The notes: generated by a model not told the origin, from the letters alone. Shown: positions 1-7,606, counted from the stretch's first letter. The stretch: DNA of 7,792 nt from Ramlibacter sp. (GCA_025351615.1 JANXVP010000241.1:1-7792), one strand, 5' to 3'. Translations and numbers: made by a program.

Positions 1-378
1 GAAGAAAAAACGCCGCTAAGCCCGCGTTTCCGTGGCTTGCACGCGCTGCGTCGTTATGACAACGGCGAAGAACGCTGCATCGCCTGCAAACTCTGTGAGG
101 CGATTTGCCCGGCACTGGCGATCACGATTGAATCCGACGTGCGCGAAGATGGCAGCCGCCGCACCTCGCGCTATGACATCGATCTGACCAAATGCATTTT
201 TTGCGGCTTCTGCGAAGAAGCCTGCCCGGTGGACGCTATCGTAGAGACCCATATCTTCGAATACCACGGTGAAAAACGCGGCGACCTTTACTTCACCAAG
301 GACATGCTGCTGGCAGTGGGGGACCGTTACGAGCCGGAAATCGCGGCGAGCAGGGCGGCTGACGCCAGATACCGTTGA
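1..378 (+). CDS. nuoI: NADH-quinone oxidoreductase subunit I (NuoI), 5'-truncated
   Basis: This is the C-terminal 125 residues of NuoI, the peripheral-arm subunit that holds clusters N6a and N6b and carries electrons towards cluster N2 and quinone. The reading frame is open from base 1. Roughly 37 N-terminal residues should lie upstream, since the family is usually about 160 residues long in betaproteobacteria. Two ferredoxin-type motifs are visible. The first is [12 protein letters not shown], with Cys at visible residues 26, 29, 32 and 36. The second is [12 protein letters not shown], with Cys at 65, 68, 71 and 75. All eight cluster ligands are therefore intact. The tail ([18 protein letters not shown]) is also typical of NuoI. 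The gene ends in TGA 24 bp before nuoJ. The TTG at 37 is an internal Leu codon and not a start, because conserved NuoI sequence continues upstream of it. Identification is very secure. Confidence 0.98.
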   Translation, partial: EEKTPLSPRFRGLHALRRYDNGEERCIACKLCEAICPALAITIESDVREDGSRRTSRYDIDLTKCIFCGFCEEACPVDAIVETHIFEYHGEKRGDLYFTKDMLLAVGDRYEPEIAASRAADARYR

Positions 379-402
379 TCCCAGAGAACGCACAAGACCC
401 CC

Positions 403-1059
403 ATGGACGTCAAAACCGGTTTCTTCTACCTGTTCTCGGCAGTGCTGCTGTTCGCGGCCTTCCGGGTCATCACCGCCCGCAACCCGGTCTACGCGGCGCT
501 GTTCCTGGTGCTGGCGTTCTTCCAGGCCGCCGCGATATGGATCCTGCTCAAGGCCGAGTTCCTCGCAATCGCGCTGGTCCTGGTGTACGTCGGCGCCGTG
601 ATGGTGCTGTTCCTGTTCGTGGTGATGATGCTGGACATCAACGTTGACAGCCTGAGGGCGGGGTTCTGGAAGCACTTCCCGCTGGCAGCCACGGTGGGCG
701 CCCTCATTGCGCTCGAAATGGCGGCGGTGCTGCTGGGCGGTTTTCGCACGGGCGAGGAACCGCGGACGATGACGGCGGCGCAGGCCGCGGTTGCGGCCCA
801 GCCAAATACCAGGGAACTGGGCAAGCTGCTTTACAGCCAGTACCTGTATCCGCTTGAGATCGCCGCGGTGATCCTGCTGGTGGCCATCATCGCCGCCATC
901 GCACTGACATTGCGCACGCGCAAGGACAGCCGGCACATGAACCCGGCCGACCAGGTGCGGGTCCACGCCCGGGACAGGGTGCGGATCGTGTCGATGAACC
1001 CGACCCTGGCGCAGCCTGCGCCGCCGGTGCCTGATGCCGCCACGGAGACCAAGGCATGA
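403..1059 (+). CDS. nuoJ: NADH-quinone oxidoreductase subunit J (NuoJ)
   Basis: NuoJ is a membrane-arm subunit next to the quinone chamber that helps couple quinone reduction to proton pumping. The 218-residue product has about five hydrophobic segments, at roughly residues 6-24, 28-48, 53-78, 95-112 and 148-168. The third contains [17 protein letters not shown], the family signature around the known pi-bulge helix, with Tyr62 and Gly64. A polar C-terminal tail of about 45 residues ([13 protein letters not shown], then a Pro/Ala-rich end) follows the last helix. Tails of this type are common in betaproteobacterial NuoJ. The ATG at 403 puts the first hydrophobic segment right at the N terminus, as expected, but only a weak AAGA stands upstream, so translation probably depends on coupling with nuoI. 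The stop TGA overlaps the nuoK ATG by 4 bp. Confidence 0.96.
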   Translation: MDVKTGFFYLFSAVLLFAAFRVITARNPVYAALFLVLAFFQAAAIWILLKAEFLAIALVLVYVGAVMVLFLFVVMMLDINVDSLRAGFWKHFPLAATVGALIALEMAAVLLGGFRTGEEPRTMTAAQAAVAAQPNTRELGKLLYSQYLYPLEIAAVILLVAIIAAIALTLRTRKDSRHMNPADQVRVHARDRVRIVSMNPTLAQPAPPVPDAATETKA

Positions 1060-1364
1060 CACTCACCCTTGGCCATTTCCTGTCGCTCGGCGCGATGTTG
1101 TTCGCGCTGTCCATCATCGGCATCTTTCTGAACCGCCGCAACCTGATCGTGCTGCTGATGGCGATCGAGCTGATGCTGCTGGCGGTGAACATGAACTTTG
1201 TCGCGTTCTCGTACTACTTGCAGGACATGCACGGGCAGGTGTTCGTGTTCTTCATCCTGACGGTCGCCGCGGCCGAATCGGCCATCGGCCTGGCGATCCT
1301 CGTGCTCCTGTTCCGCAACAAATCGAACATCAACGTCGACGAGCTCAACACGCTCAAGGGCTAG
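1056..1364 (+). CDS. nuoK: NADH-quinone oxidoreductase subunit K (NuoK)
   Basis: NuoK is the small three-helix membrane subunit (related to MrpC) that lies between NuoJ and NuoN and carries part of the central charged axis. The product is 102 residues, the normal family length. Helices are at about residues 8-25, 30-52 and 62-86. The two functionally important membrane glutamates are present: Glu38 in [10 protein letters not shown] and Glu74 in [11 protein letters not shown], corresponding to E36 and E72 of E. coli NuoK. The C-terminal [10 protein letters not shown] is also typical. A GGAG at 1044-1047, inside the nuoJ coding end, lies 8 nt before the ATG and supports this start. The ATGA overlap with nuoJ suggests coupled translation. 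Confidence 0.98.
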   Translation: MTLTLGHFLSLGAMLFALSIIGIFLNRRNLIVLLMAIELMLLAVNMNFVAFSYYLQDMHGQVFVFFILTVAAAESAIGLAILVLLFRNKSNINVDELNTLKG

Positions 1365-1367
1365 ACA

Positions 1368-3404
1368 ATGAGCCAGACCCTCAACGCAGCGACGCTGCTC
1401 GCAGTTCCGCTCGCACCCCTGGCCGGGGCGCTCCTGGCCGGCATCTTCGGCACCACCTTCGGCGGCAACTGGATTGGCCGGAGGCTGTCGCACACGCTCT
1501 GCATCCTGGGGGTGTTCGTCGCCTTCGTCATTTCGGCGATGACGCTCAAGAGCGTGGCGGTCGACGGCGCCCGCTTCAACCAGACGCTGTACGAGTGGAT
1601 GGTGGTGGGCGGCCTGAAGATGGAAGTGGGGTTCCTGGTCGACGGCCTCACGGCGATGATGATGTGCGTGGTGACCTTCGTCTCGCTGATGGTGCACATC
1701 TACACCATCGGCTACATGGAGGAAGACGACGGCTACAACCGCTTCTTCGCCTACATCTCGCTGTTCACCTTCTCGATGCTGATGCTGGTGATGAGCAACA
1801 ACTTCCTGCAGCTGTTTTTCGGCTGGGAAGCGGTGGGCCTGGTTTCTTACCTGCTGATCGGTTTCTGGTTCAACAAGCCGACCGCGATCTTCGCCAACAT
1901 GAAGGCCTTCCTGGTCAACCGGGTCGGCGACTTCGGCTTCATCCTGGGCATCGGCCTTGTCGCCGCGTACGCTGGCTCGCTCAACTACGCCGAGGTCTTC
2001 GGCAAGAGCGCGGCCCTGGCCGGCATGGGTTTTCCCGGCACCGACTGGATGCTGGTGACGGTCATCTGCATCTGCCTGTTCATCGGAGCAATGGGCAAGA
2101 GCGCGCAGTTCCCGCTGCACGTCTGGCTGCCGGATTCGATGGAAGGTCCGACCCCGATCTCCGCGCTGATCCACGCGGCCACGATGGTGACGGCCGGGAT
2201 CTTCATGGTGGCGCGCATGTCACCGCTGTTCGAGCTGTCGGACACCGCGCTGTCCTTCGTGATGGTGATCGGCGCGATCACGGCCCTGTTCATGGGCTTT
2301 TTGGGCATCATCCAGAACGACATCAAGCGGGTGGTGGCGTATTCCACGCTGTCCCAGCTGGGGTACATGACGGTGGCGCTGGGCGCGTCGGCTTATTCGG
2401 TGGGTGTGTTCCACCTGATGACCCATGCTTTCTTCAAGGCGCTGCTGTTTCTCGCGGCCGGCTCGGTCATCATGGGCGTGCACCACAACCAGGACATCCG
2501 CTGGATGGGCGGCCTGCGCAAGCACATGCCGATCACCTGGATCACCTTCCTGCTGGGCTCGCTCGCGTTGATCGGCACGCCGCTGTTCGCCGGCTTCTAT
2601 TCCAAAGACAGCATCATCGAGGCTGTCGGCGAGAGCCATCTGTGGGGCGCGGGCTTCGCGCATTTCGCGGTTCTGGCCGGCGTGTTCGTCACCGCCTTCT
2701 ATTCGTTTCGCCTCTACTTCCTGGTGTTCCACGGCAAGGAGCGCTACGACCAGAATCCGCAGCACCATCCGCACGACCCGGACGAAGAGCCCGATCCGCA
2801 CCATCACCATGGCGAGCACGCCAGACCCCACGAATCGCCCTGGGTGGTGACGGCGCCGTTGCTGCTGCTGGCCTTCCCCTCGGTGGTGATCGGCTTCCTC
2901 ACCATCGGGCCGATGCTGTTCGGCGACTTCTTCAAGGACTCGATCCTGATCAACGCGCAGAAGCATCCGGCGATGGAAGAACTGGCCAAGGCCTTCCACG
3001 GCCCGGCGCAGATGGCGCTGCACGGCCTCATGACGCCGACCTTCTGGCTGGCCCTGGCTGGAGTGGCGCTGGCCTATTACATGTACATGGTCAACACCGC
3101 GCTGCCCGCCGCGATCCAGGCCAGGGTCCAGCCGCTCTACCGGCTGCTGGACAACAAGTACTACATGGACTGGTTCAACGAGAACGTGCTGGCACACGGC
3201 GCGCGCCTGCTCGGCGTCGGGCTCTGGAAGGGCGGGGACCAGGGCTTGATCGACGGATTCATCGTTAACGGCTCCTGGCGGCTGATCGGCCGCATCTCGG
3301 GCGCGGTGCGCTGGATCCAGACTGGTTTCATCTACCACTACGCCTTCGGGATGATCCTGGGCGTGCTGGTGCTGATGACGTATTTCGTCTGGCTCAACAC
3401 ATAA
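1368..3404 (+). CDS. nuoL: NADH-quinone oxidoreductase subunit L (NuoL)
   Basis: NuoL is the distal antiporter-like, proton-pumping subunit of complex I, with a long lateral helix at its C terminus. At 678 residues it is longer than E. coli NuoL (613). Key residues are intact: Glu154 in GWEAVG (E. coli E144), Lys244 in MGKSAQFPLHVWLPD (K229), His269 in LIHAATMVTAG, Lys320 in QNDIKRVVAYST, and Lys413-Asp414 in GFYSKDSII (K399-D400). Part of the extra length is a hydrophilic loop at residues 466-488 with nine His, including HHHH at 478-481, placed just before the HESPWVVT segment. The region around residues 590-650 should form the lateral helix, and a final hydrophobic anchor ends the protein at LVLMTYFVWLNT. 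The ATG at 1368 is 3 bp after the nuoK stop and has AAGGG 8 nt upstream. Confidence 0.98.
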   Translation: MSQTLNAATLLAVPLAPLAGALLAGIFGTTFGGNWIGRRLSHTLCILGVFVAFVISAMTLKSVAVDGARFNQTLYEWMVVGGLKMEVGFLVDGLTAMMMCVVTFVSLMVHIYTIGYMEEDDGYNRFFAYISLFTFSMLMLVMSNNFLQLFFGWEAVGLVSYLLIGFWFNKPTAIFANMKAFLVNRVGDFGFILGIGLVAAYAGSLNYAEVFGKSAALAGMGFPGTDWMLVTVICICLFIGAMGKSAQFPLHVWLPDSMEGPTPISALIHAATMVTAGIFMVARMSPLFELSDTALSFVMVIGAITALFMGFLGIIQNDIKRVVAYSTLSQLGYMTVALGASAYSVGVFHLMTHAFFKALLFLAAGSVIMGVHHNQDIRWMGGLRKHMPITWITFLLGSLALIGTPLFAGFYSKDSIIEAVGESHLWGAGFAHFAVLAGVFVTAFYSFRLYFLVFHGKERYDQNPQHHPHDPDEEPDPHHHHGEHARPHESPWVVTAPLLLLAFPSVVIGFLTIGPMLFGDFFKDSILINAQKHPAMEELAKAFHGPAQMALHGLMTPTFWLALAGVALAYYMYMVNTALPAAIQARVQPLYRLLDNKYYMDWFNENVLAHGARLLGVGLWKGGDQGLIDGFIVNGSWRLIGRISGAVRWIQTGFIYHYAFGMILGVLVLMTYFVWLNT

Positions 3405-3423
3405 CAAGAACACGGAATAAAAA

Positions 3424-4899
3424 ATGGGATTGTTGAGCCTCGCGATCTGGACGCCGATTTTTTTCGGCGTCGCGCTCCTCGCGCTGGGGCGCGACGACCA
3501 TGCACGCGCCGTCCGCTGGCTGGCCCTGATCGGCAGCGTCATCAGCCTGTTGGTCACGCTGCCGCTGTACGGTGGCTTCAAGACCGGGACGTCGGCGATG
3601 CAGTTCGTCGAGCGCGGCTCCTGGATCGAGCGCTTCAACGTCTTCTACCACCTGGGGCTCGACGGCATTTCGTTCTGGTTCGTGCCGCTCACCGCCTTCA
3701 TCACCGTCGTTGTCGTGATCTCGGCCTGGGAGGCGATCACCGAACGCGTCAACCAGTACATGGGCGCCTTCCTGATCCTGTCAGGCCTGATGATCGGCGT
3801 CTTCTGCGCGCAGGACGGCATCCTGTTCTATACCTTCTTCGAGGCCACGCTGATTCCGATGTACCTGATCATCGGGGTCTGGGGCGGCCCCAACAAGATC
3901 TACGCGGCCTTCAAGTTCTTCCTGTACACCTTGCTCGGCTCGCTGCTCATGCTGATCGCGCTGGTGTTCCTGTACACCAAGTCGGGCGGCAGCTTCGACA
4001 TCGCCACCTGGCAGAAGCTGCCGCTGGGCGCCACCGCGCAGACCTTGCTGTTCTTCGCCTTCTTCGCCGCTTTCGCGGTAAAGGTGCCGATGTGGCCGGT
4101 GCACACCTGGCTGCCCGATGTCCATGTGGAAGCGCCCACCGGCGGTTCCGCCGTGCTGGCGGCGATCATGCTGAAGCTGGGCGCCTATGGCTTCCTGCGC
4201 TTCTCGCTGCCGATCGCGCCGGATGCGTCGCGCGAGTGGGCCTGGCTGATGATCGCACTGTCGCTGATCGCGGTCATTTATGTCGGCCTGGTGGCCATGG
4301 TGCAGCAGGACATGAAGAAGCTGGTCGCCTATTCGTCGGTGGCGCACATGGGTTTTGTCACGCTCGGTTTCTTCATCTTCAATGACCTCGGGGTGGCGGG
4401 CGGCATCGTGCAGATGATCGCGCACGGGTTCGTCTCGGCCGCCATGTTCCTTTGCATCGGCGTGCTTTACGACCGCGTCCACTCGCGCGAGATCGCCAGC
4501 TATGGCGGCGTGGTGAACACCATGCCCAATTTCGCGGCCTTCGCGCTGCTGTTCGCCATGGCCAACTGCGGCCTGCCGGCGACGGCGGGCTTCGTCGGCG
4601 AGTGGATGGTGATCCTGGGGGCGGTGAAGGCCAATTTCTGGCTCGGCTTCGGCGCGGCGACGGCGCTCATCTTCGGCGCGGCCTACACGCTCTGGATGTA
4701 CAAGCGGGTCTACCTGGGTCCGGTCGCCAACGACGACGTGCGCAAACTGGCGGACATCAATGCCCGCGAATTCCTGATGCTGGGCCTGCTGGCCGTCGCG
4801 GTGCTTTCCATGGGGATCTATCCGAAACCCTTCACCGACGTCATGAACGCCTCGGTGACCGATCTTCTCAAGCACGTGGCCCTGTCCAAACTGAATTGA
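3424..4899 (+). CDS. nuoM: NADH-quinone oxidoreductase subunit M (NuoM)
   Basis: NuoM is the middle antiporter-like proton-pumping subunit, with about 14 membrane helices. The 491-residue length is normal. The charged residues of the proton path are all visible: Glu140 in FYTFFEATLIPMYLIIG (E. coli E144), Lys220 in FAVKVPMWPVHTWLPD (K234), Lys251 in IMLKLGAYGFLRF (K265), and Glu393 in AGFVGEWMVILG (E407, where NuoL and NuoN have Lys). The segment MVQQDMKKLVAYSSVAHMGF is the usual helix 9/10 signature of the family. The start ATG at 3424 is 19 bp after the nuoL stop, with GGAATA about 7 nt upstream as ribosome binding site. Nothing about the gene looks unusual. Confidence 0.98.
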   Translation: MGLLSLAIWTPIFFGVALLALGRDDHARAVRWLALIGSVISLLVTLPLYGGFKTGTSAMQFVERGSWIERFNVFYHLGLDGISFWFVPLTAFITVVVVISAWEAITERVNQYMGAFLILSGLMIGVFCAQDGILFYTFFEATLIPMYLIIGVWGGPNKIYAAFKFFLYTLLGSLLMLIALVFLYTKSGGSFDIATWQKLPLGATAQTLLFFAFFAAFAVKVPMWPVHTWLPDVHVEAPTGGSAVLAAIMLKLGAYGFLRFSLPIAPDASREWAWLMIALSLIAVIYVGLVAMVQQDMKKLVAYSSVAHMGFVTLGFFIFNDLGVAGGIVQMIAHGFVSAAMFLCIGVLYDRVHSREIASYGGVVNTMPNFAAFALLFAMANCGLPATAGFVGEWMVILGAVKANFWLGFGAATALIFGAAYTLWMYKRVYLGPVANDDVRKLADINAREFLMLGLLAVAVLSMGIYPKPFTDVMNASVTDLLKHVALSKLN

Positions 4900-4909
4900 A
4901 AAGACAAGC

Positions 4910-6397
4910 ATGCTGGACAAAATTAGCCTGATCGCCACCTCGCCTGAAATCCTGCTGCTGGTGATGGCCTGCGTGATCGCCCTGGTCGACCTGGGCGTCA
5001 CGTCGCGCATGCGCTCGGCCACCTACTGGCTGACCATGGCGACGCTTGCCGTGGTGGCGTACTTCACCGCCGAATTTGCGCTGCAGGACCAGACGATCTA
5101 CGCCTTCGGCAACATGGTGGTCAGCGACCCGATGGGCAACTGGCTGAAGTTTTTTGCGACGCTGTCGATGATGGTCTGTCTGGTGTACGGCCGCCCTTAC
5201 GCCGCCGATCGCGACATGCTGCTGGGTGGCGAGATGTTCACGCTGTCGATGTTCGCGCTGCTGGGCATCTTCGTGATGATCTCGGGCAGCAACTTCCTGG
5301 TGATCTACCTGGGCCTTGAACTGCTGACGCTGTGCAGCTATGCGCTGGTGGCGCTGCGCCGGGATCACGCGACGTCGACCGAAGCGGCGATGAAGTACTT
5401 CGTGCTCGGCGCCATGGCCAGCGGCTTCCTGCTGTATGGCCAGTCGATGCTGTACGGCGCGACCGGTTCGCTCGACATCGGCACGGTGTTCAAGATCGTG
5501 AACTCCGGCCAGGTCAAGCACCAGGTGCTGGTGTTCGGCCTGGTGTTCATCGTCTCGGGCCTGGCGTTCAAGCTTGGCGCCGCACCCTTTCACATGTGGA
5601 TCCCGGACGTCTTCCAGGGTGCCCCCACGTCGGTCACTGTGATGATCGGCAGCGCGCCGGAGCTCGCCGCCTTTGCCATCTGCATCCGCCTGCTGGTCGA
5701 AGGCCTGCTGCCGCTGGCGATCGACTGGCAGCAGATGCTCGCGATGCTGGCGATCGCGTCGCTGCTGATCGGCAACCTGGCGGCGATCGCCCAAACCAAC
5801 CTCAAGCGGATGCTGGCCTATTCGACCATTGCCCAGATGGGCTTCGTGATCCTGGGGCTGCTGTCGGGTGTGGTCAACGGCAACACGCTGTCGGCTGCCA
5901 ATGCCTACAGCTCCGCCATGTTCTACGTCGTCACATATGTGATGACCACGCTGGCGAGCTTTGGCATCATCCTGCTGCTGGCGCGCGAAGGCTTCGAGAG
6001 CGAGGAGATCACCGATCTCGCCGGCCTGAACCAGCGCAGCCCCTTGTTCGCCGGCGTGATGGCGATCTGCATGTTCTCGCTGGCCGGCGTGCCGCCGCTG
6101 GTTGGCTTCTATGCCAAGCTGGCGGTGCTGCAGGCGCTGGTCTCGTCAGGCCAGGGCTGGTACATCGCGCTGGCGGTGTTCGCCGTCATGATGTCACTGG
6201 TCGGCGCCTTCTACTACTTGCGGGTGGTCAAGGTGATGTACTTCGACGCGCCGATCACCGCCACCACGGTCTCGGCCCCGGTCGACGTGCGCGCCGTGCT
6301 GTCGATCAATGGCGCGCTGGTGCTGATCCTGGGCATCGTCCCCGGCGGCCTGATGACGCTGTGCGCCCGCGCCATCGTCAAGACCCTTGCCACCTGA
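4910..6397 (+). CDS. nuoN: NADH-quinone oxidoreductase subunit N (NuoN)
   Basis: NuoN is the proximal antiporter-like proton-pumping subunit, which sits next to NuoK. It has 495 residues and about 14 membrane helices. Conserved charged positions are Glu137 in LGLELLTLCSYALVALRR (E. coli E133), Lys221 in LAFKLGAAPFHMWIPDVFQG (K217), Lys299 in TNLKRMLAYSTIAQMGF, and Lys403 in GFYAKLAVLQALV (K395). One position differs from E. coli: in helix 8 the segment SAPELAAF has Glu251 where E. coli NuoN has Lys247. A gap-free alignment from Lys221 through the FHMWIPDVFQGAP block sets this register. The gene starts 10 bp after nuoM with only a weak purine-rich sequence (GAAAAG) upstream. It is the last true complex I gene of the operon. 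Identification is secure, and whether Glu251 has functional meaning is open. Confidence 0.98.
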   Translation: MLDKISLIATSPEILLLVMACVIALVDLGVTSRMRSATYWLTMATLAVVAYFTAEFALQDQTIYAFGNMVVSDPMGNWLKFFATLSMMVCLVYGRPYAADRDMLLGGEMFTLSMFALLGIFVMISGSNFLVIYLGLELLTLCSYALVALRRDHATSTEAAMKYFVLGAMASGFLLYGQSMLYGATGSLDIGTVFKIVNSGQVKHQVLVFGLVFIVSGLAFKLGAAPFHMWIPDVFQGAPTSVTVMIGSAPELAAFAICIRLLVEGLLPLAIDWQQMLAMLAIASLLIGNLAAIAQTNLKRMLAYSTIAQMGFVILGLLSGVVNGNTLSAANAYSSAMFYVVTYVMTTLASFGIILLLAREGFESEEITDLAGLNQRSPLFAGVMAICMFSLAGVPPLVGFYAKLAVLQALVSSGQGWYIALAVFAVMMSLVGAFYYLRVVKVMYFDAPITATTVSAPVDVRAVLSINGALVLILGIVPGGLMTLCARAIVKTLAT

Positions 6398-6418
6398 GGC
6401 AGCTGTGGAACCACCGGG

Positions 6419-7021
6419 ATGGATGAGATCCGCGGCGATGACGCCCACCTGATCGAGCACCGGCTGGACAGCCAGGAACTGTTCAAGGGCAAGCTGCTGC
6501 ACGCCTGGCGCGACACGGTGACGCTGCCGGACGGCGGCACCGCGACGCGCGAATACATCGTTCATCCGGGCGCGGTGGTCATCGTTCCGATACTGGACGA
6601 CGGCCGCGTGCTGCTCGAGCGTCAGTTCCGCTACCCGGTGCAGCAGGTGATGATCGAATTTCCCGCGGGCAAGCTCGATAACGGGAGCGAGGACCGGCTG
6701 GCCTGCGCCAAGCGTGAACTGCTTGAGGAGACGGGCTACACGGCGCGCGAATGGGCGCACGCGGGCGAGCTGCGTCCGGTGATCGCCTATTCCACGGAAA
6801 TCATCGACATCTGGTTCGCGCGCGGCCTCACCGACGGTGGCAAGCGCAGCCTGGATGCGGGCGAGTTTCTTGACGTGATGTTGGCAACCCCGCAGGAACT
6901 GCTGGACTGGTGCCGCGACGGCAAGGTCACGGATGCCAAGACCCTCAGCTGCGCGCTGTGGCTGCAGAACGTCCTTGCTGGCAGCTGGCAACTCGACTGG
7001 CAGGCACAATCGGCAGCATGA
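6419..7021 (+). CDS. Nudix hydrolase, ADP-ribose pyrophosphatase-like
   Basis: This is a 200-residue Nudix hydrolase, probably cytoplasmic, with no signal peptide or membrane segment. A beta-rich N-terminal part (about residues 22-60) leads into VVIVPILDDGRVLLERQFRYPV, typical of NudF-type ADP-ribose pyrophosphatases. The Nudix box spans residues 84-107, from GKLDNGSE to RELLEETGY. The metal-binding REXXEE core (Arg99, Glu100, Glu103, Glu104) is intact, but six residues instead of five separate Gly84 from Glu91. Downstream, RPVIAYSTEIIDIWFA replaces the SPG-type loop of classical ADP-ribose enzymes, so the substrate is uncertain: ADP-ribose, another sugar nucleotide or an NADH-type dinucleotide are all possible. 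The ATG at 6419 is 21 bp after nuoN with GTGGAA 8 nt upstream, and it gives the usual family length. Probable co-transcription with nuo is inferred from spacing. Confidence 0.93.
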   Translation: MDEIRGDDAHLIEHRLDSQELFKGKLLHAWRDTVTLPDGGTATREYIVHPGAVVIVPILDDGRVLLERQFRYPVQQVMIEFPAGKLDNGSEDRLACAKRELLEETGYTAREWAHAGELRPVIAYSTEIIDIWFARGLTDGGKRSLDAGEFLDVMLATPQELLDWCRDGKVTDAKTLSCALWLQNVLAGSWQLDWQAQSAA

Positions 7022-7458
7022 AAGTTCTCGATCTCGAGTGCCCGCAGCAGCACAGCTTCGAAGGCTGGTTCGGATCCGAAGAGGATTTCCAGGACCAGCT
7101 GGGCCGCGGCCTGGTCGAATGCCCGCTATGCGGCGACGCGTCCGTCACCAAGATGCTCAGCGCTCCGCGGCTGAACCTGGGCTCGACCAAGGACGCAGTT
7201 CCCGCGCAGGCAGTCGTCGCTGCTCCCGACAAGACGATGCAGGCCGCCTGGATGAAGATGGTGCGCCACGTCATGGCCAACACTGAAGACGTGGGCGCGC
7301 GCTTCGCCGAGGAGGCGCGCAAGATGCATTACGGCGAGACCGACGAGCGCGGCATCCGTGGTCAGGCCTCGCCCGACGAGACCCAGGCCCTGCTCGAAGA
7401 AGGCATCGGCGTGCTGCCGTTGCCCATGCCCAAGGCGCTGAAAGAGCCGCTGCAGTAG
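7018..7458 (+). CDS. DUF1178 family protein
   Basis: This is a 146-residue protein that I recognise as the DUF1178 family, whose function is not known to me. The N terminus, MKVLDLECPQQHSFEGWF, and the following VECPLCGD form a possible metal site: Cys8, His12, Cys35 and Cys38, similar in layout to a small zinc ribbon. The middle (residues about 50-75) is low-complexity and Ala/Pro/Lys-rich, perhaps a linker. The C-terminal half has the conserved blocks MVRHVMANTEDVGARFAEEA, MHYGETDERGIRGQAS and LPLPMPKALKEPLQ. It is soluble and probably cytoplasmic. Its ATG overlaps the Nudix stop by 4 bp (ATGA) and only a weak Shine-Dalgarno is visible, so translation is likely coupled. The tight link suggests the two proteins are made together, but no function follows from that. 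Family assignment is good; the metal binding is inference. Confidence 0.9.
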   Translation: MKVLDLECPQQHSFEGWFGSEEDFQDQLGRGLVECPLCGDASVTKMLSAPRLNLGSTKDAVPAQAVVAAPDKTMQAAWMKMVRHVMANTEDVGARFAEEARKMHYGETDERGIRGQASPDETQALLEEGIGVLPLPMPKALKEPLQ

Positions 7459-7480
7459 CGGCGGCTTGCCATTCCGCCAT

Positions 7481-7505
7481 GACGGTCATCCCCGAATTGA
7501 CCGTC
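7481..7505. repeat. Hairpin with partial REP-like copy
   Basis: GACGGTCA (7481-7488) is perfectly inverted as TGACCGTC (7498-7505) around a 9-nt loop. Its left arm runs into ACGGTCATCCCCG (7482-7494), which matches 12 of 13 bases of the start of the complete element 35 bp downstream (7517-7529). It therefore looks like a decayed or partial copy of that element, although the inverted repeat could also be an independent hairpin. There is no T-run after it, so it is not a classical intrinsic terminator. Confidence 0.5.
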
Positions 7506-7518
7506 CTCCCGCAGTCAC

Positions 7519-7546
7519 CGTCATCCCCGCGCAGGCGGGGATCCAG
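7519..7546 (+). repeat. REP-like palindromic element, copy 1
   Basis: This 28-bp element starts CGTCATCCC and ends GGATCCAG. It has a perfect 8-bp stem (ATCCCCGC at 7523-7530 with GCGGGGAT at 7535-7542) and a GCAG loop. This is the widespread GTCATCCCCGC..GCGGGGATCCAG type of intergenic repeat found in many proteobacteria. It lies 60 bp after the DUF1178 stop. The strong hairpin could stabilise or end the operon transcript, but no T-tract follows, so that role is inference. Confidence 0.75.
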
Positions 7547-7606
7547 GGCATTCGGGGTTGCGCATTGCATTGGGTGGCGCGGCCGGCGGCCAGGGTGGGT
7601 CATTCT

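Noticed and set aside
831..2174. Long minus-strand open frame (447 codons) opposite nuoJ-nuoL
   Set aside because: Its translation is rich in His, Gln, Arg and Glu with no recognisable domain, as expected for the antisense of membrane-protein genes rich in G and C. The + strand genes here are certain.
1034..3268. 744-codon + strand open frame in a different frame from nuoL
   Set aside because: It is Arg/Gly/Pro/His-rich and overlaps nuoK and nuoL, whose key residues are all intact. It is an out-of-frame shadow.
2220..3638. Long minus-strand open frame (472 codons) opposite nuoL-nuoM
   Set aside because: Same antisense artefact: charged low-complexity translation without family features, fully covered by nuoL and nuoM.
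3781..5022. Long minus-strand open frame (413 codons) opposite nuoM-nuoN
   Set aside because: Antisense shadow caused by high third-position G+C in nuoM. The translation is polar and repetitive in composition with no conserved motif.
7523..7542. Intrinsic terminator for the nuo-Nudix-DUF1178 unit
   Set aside because: The hairpin is strong, but no T-run follows on either strand, so I list it only as a repeat that may influence 3' end formation.
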